Shown: positions 7,993 through 16,784 of the stretch, piece after piece | Position numbering within the stretch: the first letter of the stretch is position 1 | How the letters are laid out: every line of letters starts with the position of its first letter | NCBI GenBank assembly: GCA_022599775.1 | Contig: JAHZLQ010000078.1 | Location: 62,001-126,000 of the forward strand | DNA length: 64,000 bases | Direction of reading: 5' to 3' | DNA from: Gammaproteobacteria bacterium | Lineage (GTDB): Bacteria > Pseudomonadota > Gammaproteobacteria > Nevskiales > Nevskiaceae | Translations under genes and position numbers: made by a program | The notes under the pieces: generated by a model | Database searches by the model: none | Told to the model about the DNA's origin: nothing | The model's input: the letters and a program-made list of their open reading frames with translations, nothing else

Positions 7993-8982
7993 GTGTTCGG
8001 GCGACGATCTGCGGACCGCCTAGTGCGGTCCGTTTTCGTTGATCTTCCCGGAGCCTGCGTGGCTCTGGCGCTGCTCGCCGGCTGTGCCGCAGGACCTGAA
8101 ACCCTGCGTCTGCGACAGGAGACCGTCAGCGTCGAGCTGAGCGACACGCCGTTCTTCGCGCAGGAGCGCTACCAGTGCGGGCCTGCGGCGTTGGCGACCG
8201 TGCTCGTGAGCTCGGGCGTGTCGGTGACGCCCGAAGCCCTGGTGTCCGAGGTCTACATTCCGGAACGCGAAGGCAGCCTGCAGTCCGAGATGATCGCGGC
8301 CGCACGGCGGCATGGGCGTGTGCCGTTCCGGCTGGACGGCCATGTCGAATCGGTGCTCGCCGAACTCTATGCGGGCCGCCCGGTGCTCGTTTTCCAGAAC
8401 CTGGGCCTGAACCGGCTTCCGGTCTGGCACTACGCGGTCACGGTTGGACACGATGCCGATCGCGGCGAATTCGTGATGCGCTCGGGCACCGAACCGCGTC
8501 ACATCGAGTCCGACAAGGACTGGCTCGCGCGCTGGGACCGCGGCGGGCGCTGGACCGTAGTTGTGGTCCGGCCCGACGAGTTGCCGGTCAGCGCAAGCGC
8601 CGAGTCCTGGCTTGCGGCCGTGGCGCCGTTCGAGTCTCTGGGACAGCTGGATATCGCCCGAACCGCCTACGATACGGCGAGCCAGCGCTGGCCCGGCAAT
8701 GCCCTGGTCTGGGCGGCCCTAGGCAATGTGCACTATGCGCTCGGCGAGCAGTCCGAAGCGGCCAAAGCGTATGCCCGGGCGATCGACATCGACCCCTCGG
8801 CGAGCCTGGTGCGCAACAACTATGCGCAGACGCTCGCCGAACTCGGCTGCACCGAACGTGCGCAGCAGGAGCTGACGACGGCGGCGGTCGGCGCGAACCC
8901 CTCGCAGCTCACGTTGCTGCATTCGACCCGGGCCGATATTGCTGCATTGAGCACGAGCGCCCGCTGCCCCTTCAGGCCTTGA
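7993..8982 (+). CDS. PA2778-family C39-like cysteine peptidase lipoprotein with TPRs
   Basis: 329 residues. The N-terminus carries a lipobox (LALLAGC, lipidated Cys31). The C39-like papain-fold domain follows: YQCGPAALATV (catalytic Cys62) and LPVWHYAVTVGHD (catalytic His, then Asp). C-terminal residues about 220-300 form tetratricopeptide repeats (ALVWAALGNVHYALGEQSEA and a second unit). C39 domains are known for cleaving double-glycine leaders; here the enzyme would be lipid-anchored in the envelope. It starts with GTG directly after the PA2779-like gene, so the two are probably co-translated. Confidence 0.85.
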   Translation: MFGRRSADRLVRSVFVDLPGACVALALLAGCAAGPETLRLRQETVSVELSDTPFFAQERYQCGPAALATVLVSSGVSVTPEALVSEVYIPEREGSLQSEMIAAARRHGRVPFRLDGHVESVLAELYAGRPVLVFQNLGLNRLPVWHYAVTVGHDADRGEFVMRSGTEPRHIESDKDWLARWDRGGRWTVVVVRPDELPVSASAESWLAAVAPFESLGQLDIARTAYDTASQRWPGNALVWAALGNVHYALGEQSEAAKAYARAIDIDPSASLVRNNYAQTLAELGCTERAQQELTTAAVGANPSQLTLLHSTRADIAALSTSARCPFRP

Positions 8983-9004
8983 GCGCCACCGCAGGCTCGC
9001 GGAT

Positions 9005-10084
9005 TCAGGCGGTGAGGCCGTGGCGCTGCAAGGCCCAGTGCACGTGCTCGCGCACGATTGCGTTGGCATCGTCGGCCCGCGTCCTCAGCGCCTCGATGAT
9101 TCCCGGTTCCTGCGGGGCATTGCCCAGCGCCACCGCGAGATTGCGCAGCCAGTTGCCGTAGCCGCCGCGTCGCAAGGCCATACCTTCGGTGCGTCGCAGG
9201 TATTCGTCCTCTTCCCAGGAAAACAGTTCGACCAGGGACGGTGCATCGAAGCCGTGGCGCACATTGAAGTCGGGCACTTCGGCGGGACGGGCGTAGCGGT
9301 TCCACGGGCAAACGATCTGGCAGTCGTCGCAGCCGAAGATTCGGTTGCCGATGGCCTCTCGAAACTCCAGCGGAATGCTGCCACGGTGCTCGATCGTGAG
9401 ATACGAGATGCAGCGCCGCGCATCGAGCTGATACGGCGCCACGATCGCACGCGTCGGGCATATGTCGATGCAGGCCTGACAGCTGCCGCAGTGGCTGCGT
9501 GGGGCGGCATCGGATGCCGCCAGCGGCAGGTCCGTATAGATTTCGCCCAGCAGGAAGTACGAGCCGGCCTTGCGGTTGAGCAGCAGGGTGTTCTTGCCGA
9601 TCCAGCCCAGTCCGGCGTCGCGCGCCAGGGCTTTTTCGAGAGATGGCGCGCTGTCCGAAAACACCCGGTAACCGTGCGGTTCGATCTCTTCGCCGATACG
9701 CGCCGCCAGCTTCAACAGACGTCCGCGTACGGTTCGATGATAGTCCCGTCCGAGCGTGTAGCGCGCGATATAGCCCTTGCGCGGATCATCCAGCACCGAT
9801 TGCGCGTCCGCGCCGACCGGCCAGTAGTCCATCCGGGCCGAGATCACCGAGACCGTGCCTTCGCGCAACTCGGCCGGCCGGCTGCGCTGCGCAGGGTTTC
9901 GGTTCATGTAGCCCATTGAACCGTGGTAGCCCTGCTCCAGCCAGTGGCGCAGGTGATGCTCGTCCTCCTGCAGCTGGACTCGCGAGACCGCGGCATCGGA
10001 AAAACCCAGGTCCTGCGCCCAGGCCAGAATGCGTTCCGGCAAGGCGTTCAGGGTCGGGCGATCGGCTTCTATACTGGTGGGCAT
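9005..10084 (-). CDS. queG: Epoxyqueuosine reductase
   Basis: Last step of queuosine synthesis in tRNA: cobalamin-dependent reduction of epoxyqueuosine. The 359 residues include the N-terminal corrin-binding part (LARDAGLGWIGKNTLLLN, SYFLLGEIYTDL). Two [4Fe-4S] motifs follow: CGSCQACIDICPTRAI and CDDCQIVCPWN. A HEAT-like tail is at the C-terminus. It is transcribed divergently from nnr, and the two ATGs share the four bases CATG at 10082-10085, so there is no intergenic space. Elsewhere this gene is also often a neighbour of nnr and tsaE. Confidence 0.96.
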   Translation of the reverse strand: MPTSIEADRPTLNALPERILAWAQDLGFSDAAVSRVQLQEDEHHLRHWLEQGYHGSMGYMNRNPAQRSRPAELREGTVSVISARMDYWPVGADAQSVLDDPRKGYIARYTLGRDYHRTVRGRLLKLAARIGEEIEPHGYRVFSDSAPSLEKALARDAGLGWIGKNTLLLNRKAGSYFLLGEIYTDLPLAASDAAPRSHCGSCQACIDICPTRAIVAPYQLDARRCISYLTIEHRGSIPLEFREAIGNRIFGCDDCQIVCPWNRYARPAEVPDFNVRHGFDAPSLVELFSWEEDEYLRRTEGMALRRGGYGNWLRNLAVALGNAPQEPGIIEALRTRADDANAIVREHVHWALQRHGLTA

Positions 10085-11582
10085 GTCACATCCATCATCA
10101 CGCGCATTCTACGGCGCCGAGCAGGTTCGCGAGCTGGATCGCCGCGCCATCGAGGACTGCGGCATTCCCGGCCATGTACTGATGAAGCGTGCCGCGGCGG
10201 CGGCCTGGTCCGCTGCCGTGGCGCGATTGCGCAAACCGGAGCAGGTCGTGGTGGTGGCGGGCTCCGGCAACAACGGCGGCGACGGATACGAACTCGCACG
10301 ACTCGCTCAAAGCGATGGTATCGACGTGCGCGTGCTCGAACTGGCCGGCGAGCGGCGCGGCGATGCGGCCACGGCGCGGTCGGCCTGGCTGGAGGGCGGG
10401 GATGCGGTGTGTCCGGCCAGCACCGACGCGCTGAGCGAGTGCGGCAAGGGCGTATTGCTCGTCGACGCCGTGTTCGGTACCGGTCTGTCGCGTGCCCCGC
10501 GGGGCGAAGCCGCCGCCTGCATCACCGCGATCAATGCGGCGCGTGATCGCGGTGCGCAGGTCCTGGCGCTGGATATTCCGAGCGGTCTGTTCGCAGACAG
10601 CGGACAGGCACCGGGTGTCGCGGTCAGCGCCGATCTCACCGTCAGCTTTATCGGCCGCAAGCCAGGGCTACACCTGGGCGAGGGGCCGGATCGCGTCGGC
10701 GAGCTGGTATTCGATGCGCTCGGCGTACCGGCCGCAGTCTACGATTCGCTTCCGCCCGCGGCGACGCTGCTGGGCGAGGATCTGCTGCGTCACAATCTGC
10801 GCAGGCGCTCACGCTCGGCGCACAAGGGCAGTCACGGCCATGTGCTGTTGATCGGCGGCGACGGTGGCACCAACGGCGCCTTGCTGATGGCGGCGCGCGC
10901 AGCCTTGCGCAGCGGCGCCGGCCTGGTCAGCATCGCGACGCGCTCGGCGCATGCGGCCGGCCTGGCCATGGCGCAGGCCGAGCTGATGCCGCACGGCGTT
11001 GAGGATGTCGAGACGCTCGCATCATTGATCGACAAGGCCGATGTCGTCGCGATCGGGCCCGGTCTTGGCCAGCAGGCCTGGGGTCGGACGATGTTCAAGG
11101 CGGCCCTGGCCTGCGAGCGGTTGCTGGTGCTGGACGCCGATGCGCTGAACCTGCTGGCGGATTCACCGAGATCGCGCGAAGAGTGGGTATTGACGCCGCA
11201 CCCAGGTGAGGCGGCACGCCTGCTGCAACTCGATACGGCCACGATTCAGGCCGACCGCCTGTCGGCCGTCGCGCAGCTGCAACAGCGGTACGGCGGCGTT
11301 GTCGTGCTCAAAGGGGCCGGCAGCTTGGTGCAGGGACACGAACTGGGACTGTGCCCGCACGGTAATCCGGGCATGGGCGTCGGTGGTATGGGAGATGTGC
11401 TGACTGGCGTGGTCGCCGCCGTATTGGCGCAGCATCGCAGCATGCCGATGTCGACCGAAACCGCAGTGGGAGTGGCTGTGGCAGCGCATGCCCTGGCTGG
11501 CGATCTGGCGGCGAAGCGCGGCGAACGTGGGCTGCTGCCCAGCGACCTGATCGACAGCCTGCGCGAGATCATGAATCCATGA
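10083..11582 (+). CDS. nnr: Bifunctional NAD(P)H-hydrate epimerase/dehydratase
   Basis: Repairs hydrated NADH and NADPH. The N-terminal YjeF domain (epimerase) shows VVVAGSGNNGGDGYELARLA and VDAVFGTGLSR. The C-terminal carbohydrate-kinase-like domain (ADP/ATP-dependent dehydratase) shows HKGSHGHVLLIGG, AIGPGLGQ, VLDADALNLLA, LTPHPGEAARLL and GNPGMGVGGMGDVLTGVVAA. The start is taken at ATG 10083, about 499 residues; an in-frame upstream ATG at 10029 would lie inside queG. Its 3' end overlaps tsaE (ATGA), an association seen in many gammaproteobacteria. Confidence 0.95.
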   Translation: MSHPSSRAFYGAEQVRELDRRAIEDCGIPGHVLMKRAAAAAWSAAVARLRKPEQVVVVAGSGNNGGDGYELARLAQSDGIDVRVLELAGERRGDAATARSAWLEGGDAVCPASTDALSECGKGVLLVDAVFGTGLSRAPRGEAAACITAINAARDRGAQVLALDIPSGLFADSGQAPGVAVSADLTVSFIGRKPGLHLGEGPDRVGELVFDALGVPAAVYDSLPPAATLLGEDLLRHNLRRRSRSAHKGSHGHVLLIGGDGGTNGALLMAARAALRSGAGLVSIATRSAHAAGLAMAQAELMPHGVEDVETLASLIDKADVVAIGPGLGQQAWGRTMFKAALACERLLVLDADALNLLADSPRSREEWVLTPHPGEAARLLQLDTATIQADRLSAVAQLQQRYGGVVVLKGAGSLVQGHELGLCPHGNPGMGVGGMGDVLTGVVAAVLAQHRSMPMSTETAVGVAVAAHALAGDLAAKRGERGLLPSDLIDSLREIMNP

Positions 11583-12052
11583 AACGGTTCCTGGCGGACG
11601 AGGCGGCGACGATCGAGATGGGCCGGGCGCTGGCCGCCGCTCTGGTGGATGTGCCCGGCGCAGTCATTTTCCTTGAAGGTGATCTCGGTGCCGGCAAGAC
11701 CACGCTGGCCCGGTCGATTCTGCGTGGGCTGGGGGTACAGGGAACGGTGCGCAGTCCGACCTATACCTTGCTCGAACCCTACGAACTTGAACTCAGGCGA
11801 ATCCTGCACGTGGATCTGTACCGGATCGCCGACCCGGATGAGCTCGATCAACTCGGTCTGAACGACTATCCCTCCGGGGAAACGCTGTGGCTGGTGGAGT
11901 GGCCACAACGTGGAATCAGCCATCTGCCCGCAGCGGATCTGGAGATTCGCCTGCAGGCCGAAGCGGCCGGACGAAACCTGGAGATTGCTGCGCAGACGGC
12001 GCTCGGACGCGCGATCGAAGCCGCTTTCTCGGCGCAAATCGGCCGGATTTAG
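11579..12052 (+). CDS. tsaE: tRNA t6A synthesis ATPase TsaE
   Basis: ATPase subunit of the threonylcarbamoyladenosine complex (TsaB-TsaD-TsaE) that modifies A37 of ANN-decoding tRNAs. It is 157 residues. The Walker A motif is FLEGDLGAGKTTLARS, followed by VRSPTYTLLEPYEL and the HVDLYRI and WLVEWPQRG segments typical of the family. It starts with an ATG overlapping the nnr stop, which indicates coupling. After its stop comes a 126-nt gap with a strong promoter for amiC. Confidence 0.95.
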   Translation: MKRFLADEAATIEMGRALAAALVDVPGAVIFLEGDLGAGKTTLARSILRGLGVQGTVRSPTYTLLEPYELELRRILHVDLYRIADPDELDQLGLNDYPSGETLWLVEWPQRGISHLPAADLEIRLQAEAAGRNLEIAAQTALGRAIEAAFSAQIGRI

Positions 12053-12116
12053 GGCCGCTTGCAAGGCTTCACTTTAACTAACCGCTGATAAACGCTGTTT
12101 TAATTAAAGAAAATGC

Positions 12117-12145
12117 TTGATAGACCGTTTCCCCACGGTTAGACT
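12117..12145 (+). promoter_or_regulatory. Sigma70-type promoter for amiC
   Basis: TTGATA (12117-12122) and TAGACT (12140-12145) are separated by exactly 17 bp in an AT-rich stretch that stands out in this GC-rich DNA. The predicted transcript would start about 12152 with a short leader to the amiC GTG at 12179. It could serve the amiC-mutL-miaA run. Confidence 0.7.
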
Positions 12146-12178
12146 CCGCGCGGGGTCATTCTCCAGGGAGAACCGGCG

Positions 12179-13567
12179 GTGCGCTGCCTGTCGTTGCTGT
12201 TCCTATTGCTGCCATTGGCTGTGGGCGCGAAAGAACTACGCGACGTACGCGTGTGGGCCGGACCCGAGACCACGCGGGTGGTTTTCGATCTGTCCGCGCC
12301 GACCGACCACAAGGTTTTTTCTCTGGTTGCGCCGGAACGCGTGGTCATCGACCTCGACGGGGTCGAGCGTTCCTCACGTCTGGCGGCCTCGCTCGAAGGC
12401 AGTGGCCTGGTCCAGCGCATTCGCACGGGGCGGCGCCCCGATGGGGCGCTGCGCGTCGTGCTCGATCTCAGTGAAGCGGTTCGCCCCAAGAGCTTCGCCC
12501 TGACCCCGAACGGTGACTATGGCTACCGACTGGTGGTCGATCTCGGTGAGCAAGGCACGCTGAATCTGCCGGAAGGTCGCGACAGCACGACGATCGCCGC
12601 CGCAGCGCCCGAACCGGCGCCGCCGGTGCCGCAGATCGAAGTGCCCGTCGCGCAGGCGCCCCTGCCGGCTGCAAAGCCGAGGAGCACGCTTTACGAAAAG
12701 CCGATCGTGATCGCGATCGACGCCGGCCATGGCGGCAAGGATTCCGGTGCGCGCGGTTCGCATGGCGTACTCGAAAAGGACGTCGCCCTGTCGATGGCGC
12801 GCCGGCTGGCCAAGCTGGTCAATGCGCAGCCCGGCTATCAGGCCGTCCTCACCCGTGACAGCGATACGCTGATCGCCTTGCGCGAACGCATGAACATCGC
12901 GCGTGATGCGCAAGCCGACCTGTTCGTGTCGATTCACGCCAATGCCTACAAGGACAGCCGTGTGAACGGCAGTGCGGTCTACGCCCTGTCACACCGCGGT
13001 GCCACGTCCGAACAGGCGCGCTGGCTCGCCAACAAGGAAAACGCCGCGGATTTGATCGGCGGCGTCGAGCTGTCCGGCAAGGACGACACCCTGGCCGCGG
13101 TGCTGTTCGACATCTCGCAGACCTCGGCGATCGAGGCCAGCATCGATGTCGGTGGCCGCATCCTCGAATCGCTGGGCGGCATCAACAAGCTGCAGCGGAC
13201 CTCGGTGCAACAGGCCGGCTTCGTCGTGTTGAAGTCGCCGGACATTCCCTCGGTCCTGGTGGAGACGGCTTTCATCACCAATCCCAAGGAAGAAAAGCTG
13301 CTCAACGATTCCGGCTATCAGGCGACGCTGGCCAAGGCGATCTTCAAGGGCGTGCAGAGCTATTTCCAGAACTACCGTCCGCTGCGCTACGTCTCCGCAC
13401 CGGCCAATTCGGCCAGCAGCAATAATCACACGGTGCGTTCCGGTGACACGCTGTCCGAGGTCGCGCAGCTCTATCAGGTCAGCCTCAACGATCTTCGCAG
13501 CGCCAACGGCCTCAACGGCGACCGACTGAAGGTCGGCGAAGTTCTGCAGATACCGGTCGCGCACTGA
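12179..13567 (+). CDS. amiC: N-acetylmuramoyl-L-alanine amidase with AMIN and LysM domains
   Basis: Cell-separation amidase of the AmiB/AmiC type, 462 residues. A signal peptide (CLSLLFLLLPLAVGA) leads to an AMIN domain (about 20-125; VRVWAGPETTRVVFDLS). A Pro/Ala-rich linker comes next, then the Amidase_3 zinc domain: IAIDAGHGGKDSGARG, VLEKDVAL, DLFVSIHANAYKD and VLVETAFITNPKEE. A C-terminal LysM (HTVRSGDTLSEVAQLYQVS) binds peptidoglycan. It starts with GTG after an AGGGAG ribosome site, 34 nt beyond the promoter. The order tsaE-amiC-mutL-miaA-hfq matches E. coli and relatives. Confidence 0.95.
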   Translation: MRCLSLLFLLLPLAVGAKELRDVRVWAGPETTRVVFDLSAPTDHKVFSLVAPERVVIDLDGVERSSRLAASLEGSGLVQRIRTGRRPDGALRVVLDLSEAVRPKSFALTPNGDYGYRLVVDLGEQGTLNLPEGRDSTTIAAAAPEPAPPVPQIEVPVAQAPLPAAKPRSTLYEKPIVIAIDAGHGGKDSGARGSHGVLEKDVALSMARRLAKLVNAQPGYQAVLTRDSDTLIALRERMNIARDAQADLFVSIHANAYKDSRVNGSAVYALSHRGATSEQARWLANKENAADLIGGVELSGKDDTLAAVLFDISQTSAIEASIDVGGRILESLGGINKLQRTSVQQAGFVVLKSPDIPSVLVETAFITNPKEEKLLNDSGYQATLAKAIFKGVQSYFQNYRPLRYVSAPANSASSNNHTVRSGDTLSEVAQLYQVSLNDLRSANGLNGDRLKVGEVLQIPVAH

Positions 13568-13678
13568 GAGCGCTGTCCGTATCCTTCGCGGTTCGACCGA
13601 TTCGAGCCGCCCGCCTTGCCACCGCCAACTCCACCCGTTTTGCCGCCGCGGCGTTCCGCAAACGGAGCCTGCTGAGCC

Positions 13679-15496
13679 ATGGCGATCCGGATACTTCCCG
13701 AACAACTGATCAACCAGATCGCCGCCGGTGAAGTCGTCGAGCGGCCGGCCGCCGTGGTCAAGGAACTGGTCGAGAACAGCTTGGACGCCGAGGCCCGGGC
13801 GGTCGAGGTCGAGCTCGAAGGTGGCGGCCTCACCTTGATCCGAATCCGCGATGACGGAAACGGCATCGCACGCGATGAGCTGCCGATGGCCCTGACGCGC
13901 CACGCCACCAGCAAGATCGAATCGCTGGATCAGCTGGAGCGTGTTGCCAGCTTCGGTTTTCGCGGCGAAGCGCTGCCCAGCGTGCTGTCGGTGTCACGCC
14001 TGTCGCTGGTATCCAGAACGGCGACCGACGAGCACGGCTGGCGATTGGCGGGCGAGGGCGCCATTGCCGCGGACGCGCAGCCGCAACCGGCGCCGCACAG
14101 CCCTGGCACCACGCTCGAAGTTCGTGATCTGTTTTACAACACGCCGGCGCGACGCAAGTTCATGCGCACCGAGTCCACGGAATTCCGTCACGTCGATCAG
14201 GCGCTGCGTCGCATCGCGCTGGCGCGGCCGGAGCGCGCATTCGCCCTTCGGCACAATGGGCGAGAGGTGTTTCGGCTGGCCCGCGGCAGCGCCGAGGCCA
14301 GAATGAAGGCGCTGTGCGGTGAGGCTTTCGCGGACAGCGCGATCCTCATCGAAGAAGAGCGCCTGGGCATGCGGCTGTGGGGCTGGACCGCGCTGCCGAG
14401 TTTCTCGCGTGCGCAGCCCGACCTTCAATATTTTTTCGTCAACGGTCGCGTGGTGCGCGACAAGCTGGTCGCCTCGGCGCTGCGGCGCGCCTATGCGGAC
14501 GCCTTGCACAGCACGCGTTACCCCGCATTCGTGTTGTTCTTCGAACTCGATCCGTCCGGCGTCGACGTGAACGTTCATCCGGCCAAGCTCGAAGTGCGTT
14601 TCCGGCAATCGGCAACGGTGCATGACTTTCTGTTCGGTTCGATCCAGCGCGCGCTGCGCGACGTACGGCCGGAGCCGCAGCAACATCACCGCGTCGAGTG
14701 GACGCACAAGCCGGATCGGATGGCGTTGTCCACGGCGGTGCCGGCCCCTGGATTTCGCAATACCAACTTCTCGTCGGCCTCGGCGCGTTTGCCCTTGCAG
14801 CAGGCCGCCGAACCGGCGGTCGACTTCGCACGTACCGGCTGGGCGGCATTGGGCGCCGCGCCGGTCGCGGAGCCCTCACCGCCGCAGCCGGCGGCGGACA
14901 GCGACATGCCGCTCGGCCGCCCCTTGGCGCAACTGGCGGGCGTGTTCATTCTGGCCGAGAATCAGCACGGACTGGTGGTCGTGGACGCACATGCGGCGCA
15001 CGAACGCGTGCTGTACGAACGCTTCAAGACCGACCTGCATGCCGGCAGCCTGCCCAGCCAACACTTGCTGGAGCCACTGCGCCTGAATCTGCCCGAGGAT
15101 CTGGTCGACCTGGCAGACAATCATCGCGAGGACCTGCTGGCCTACGGTGTGGAGCTGGATCGCAGCGGCCCGACCTCGCTGGCGATTCGAGCGGTGCCGC
15201 CACTGCTGCCGCTGGAGGAAGTCGAAGGTCTGGTGCGCAGCGCGCTCGGCGAACGTGCGGCGGGCGAGAGTCACCGCCATTTCGGCGATGTGCTCGACGC
15301 GCAGGAACGCGTACTCGCGGACATGGCCTGTCGTGCCGCGATCAAGGCCAACCGCCGCCTGAGCCTGCCGGAGATGGAACGACTGCTGCGCGACATGGAG
15401 CGCACCGAGTTGTCCGGCCAGTGCAATCACGGTCGTCCGACCTGGGTGCAGCTCGATCACGGCGCCTTGGACCGGCTGTTTCTGCGCGGTCGATGA
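13679..15496 (+). CDS. mutL: DNA mismatch repair protein MutL
   Basis: Links MutS mismatch recognition to downstream nicking. It is 605 residues. The GHKL ATPase core is intact: IAAGEVVERPAAVVKELVENSLDA, DDGNGI, and FGFRGEALPS. VDVNVHPAKLEVRF follows in the transducer domain. A variable linker covers about 340-415. The C-terminal dimerization domain ends with SGQCNHGRPTWVQLD, where many relatives have CPHGRPT. The endonuclease DQHA(x)2E(x)4E motif reads DAHAAHERVLYERF and does not settle nicking activity by eye. miaA starts at the next base. Confidence 0.96.
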   Translation: MAIRILPEQLINQIAAGEVVERPAAVVKELVENSLDAEARAVEVELEGGGLTLIRIRDDGNGIARDELPMALTRHATSKIESLDQLERVASFGFRGEALPSVLSVSRLSLVSRTATDEHGWRLAGEGAIAADAQPQPAPHSPGTTLEVRDLFYNTPARRKFMRTESTEFRHVDQALRRIALARPERAFALRHNGREVFRLARGSAEARMKALCGEAFADSAILIEEERLGMRLWGWTALPSFSRAQPDLQYFFVNGRVVRDKLVASALRRAYADALHSTRYPAFVLFFELDPSGVDVNVHPAKLEVRFRQSATVHDFLFGSIQRALRDVRPEPQQHHRVEWTHKPDRMALSTAVPAPGFRNTNFSSASARLPLQQAAEPAVDFARTGWAALGAAPVAEPSPPQPAADSDMPLGRPLAQLAGVFILAENQHGLVVVDAHAAHERVLYERFKTDLHAGSLPSQHLLEPLRLNLPEDLVDLADNHREDLLAYGVELDRSGPTSLAIRAVPPLLPLEEVEGLVRSALGERAAGESHRHFGDVLDAQERVLADMACRAAIKANRRLSLPEMERLLRDMERTELSGQCNHGRPTWVQLDHGALDRLFLRGR

Positions 15497-16438
15497 ATGC
15501 CGTCTGAGACGCCGGACGAAGTGATCCCAGTGGTCCTGCTGATGGGACCGACGGCATCCGGCAAGACCGCGCTGTCGTTCGCGCTGGCGGAACGCTTCGA
15601 TGTCGAAATCGTCAGCGTCGATTCCGCGCTGGTCTATCGCGGCATGGATATCGGCACCGCCAAGCCGGATGCCGCGGTCCGCGCCCGAATTCCGCACCAT
15701 CTGATCGACATTCTCGACCCCGCCCAGGCCTACTCGGCGGCGCGTTTCGCTGCCGATGCCGGCCGCCTGATTCGGGAGATACGTGCGCGCGGCCGACTGC
15801 CCCTGCTGGTGGGAGGGACCATGCTGTACTTTCGCGCCTTGACGCGCGGACTCAGCGAATTGCCGTCTGCCGATCCCGAACTGCGGGCCCGCATCGAAGC
15901 CGAAGCAGCGGTGCAGGGCTGGCCGCGCCTGCATCGACGTCTGGCGGAGCTGGATCCGGTGACGGCCGCGCGGCTGCATCCGAATGATGGTCATCGCATC
16001 CAGCGCGCACTGGAGATCTGTGAACTGGGTGGAGGTCCGGCGAGTGCAAGATTTGCGGCCGGTGCGCATTCGACGCTACAGGGGCCGGTCATCAAACTGG
16101 CGCCCAACCCGCCGGAACGCGCCCGCCTGCATCAGCGTATCGAACAGCGCTTTCGTCAGATGATCGACCAGGGTCTGGTCGCTGAAGTGGCGCGTCTACG
16201 CGCACGTGGCGACCTTGATCCGGACATGCCGTCGATGCGGGCGGTCGGTTATCGACAGATGTGGCGCCATCTGGACGGTGAAACCAGTTTGGAGCAGGCC
16301 GTGGATCAGGGTATCGCGGCGACGCGACAGTTCGCGAAACGCCAGCTGACCTGGCTGCGCACCGAGACGGATGTGCACTATCTGGACCCGGATTCCCCTG
16401 ATCTGGCGCGGGCCGCCGAAGATCGGATTCGAGCGTGA
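15497..16438 (+). CDS. miaA: tRNA dimethylallyltransferase
   Basis: Prenylates A37 of UNN-decoding tRNAs. It is 313 residues. The P-loop VVLLMGPTASGKTALS is followed by VSVDSALVYRGMDIGTAKP, the family pattern for tRNA and dimethylallyl diphosphate binding. HHLIDILDPAQAYSAARF, LLVGGTMLYFRAL, and the C-terminal MRAVGYRQMW with FAKRQLTWLR are also present. The ATG lies directly after the mutL TGA. hfq follows after 87 nt. Confidence 0.97.
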   Translation: MPSETPDEVIPVVLLMGPTASGKTALSFALAERFDVEIVSVDSALVYRGMDIGTAKPDAAVRARIPHHLIDILDPAQAYSAARFAADAGRLIREIRARGRLPLLVGGTMLYFRALTRGLSELPSADPELRARIEAEAAVQGWPRLHRRLAELDPVTAARLHPNDGHRIQRALEICELGGGPASARFAAGAHSTLQGPVIKLAPNPPERARLHQRIEQRFRQMIDQGLVAEVARLRARGDLDPDMPSMRAVGYRQMWRHLDGETSLEQAVDQGIAATRQFAKRQLTWLRTETDVHYLDPDSPDLARAAEDRIRA

Positions 16439-16525
16439 TACACTCGATCGCGAGACAGTCCGGAGGCGCGGGGACCTTGCCCGGCCCGCCTGTCTGTAAC
16501 GAATAAAGGACTACCAGGAAAGAAC

Positions 16526-16765
16526 ATGTCTAAGGGTCAAACTTTACAAGAACCTTTTTTGAACACGCTGCGCAAAGAGCGGATTCCGGTCTCGATCTAT
16601 CTGGTCAACGGCATCAAGCTGCAGGGCCATATCGAGTCGTTCGACCAGTTCGTAGTCCTGCTCAAGAACAGCGTCAGTCAGATGGTCTACAAGCACGCGA
16701 TCTCGACGGTGGTGCCGGCGCGCCCGGTGCGCCTGTCGAGTGACGACGATAGCAGCGAAGACTAA
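16526..16765 (+). CDS. hfq: RNA chaperone Hfq
   Basis: Hexameric Sm-like protein that pairs small RNAs with mRNAs. It is 79 residues with the Sm1 motif ([27 protein letters not shown], about 8-34) and the Sm2 motif ([15 protein letters not shown]). The proximal-face residues Gln8, YKH and the rim Arg are present. The short acidic C-terminus (DDDSSED) is typical outside the enterics. The ribosome site AGGAAAGAAC precedes the ATG. hflX lies immediately downstream. Confidence 0.98.
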   Translation: MSKGQTLQEPFLNTLRKERIPVSIYLVNGIKLQGHIESFDQFVVLLKNSVSQMVYKHAISTVVPARPVRLSSDDDSSED

Positions 16766-16784
16766 GATCGCCCGCGACGCCCGC

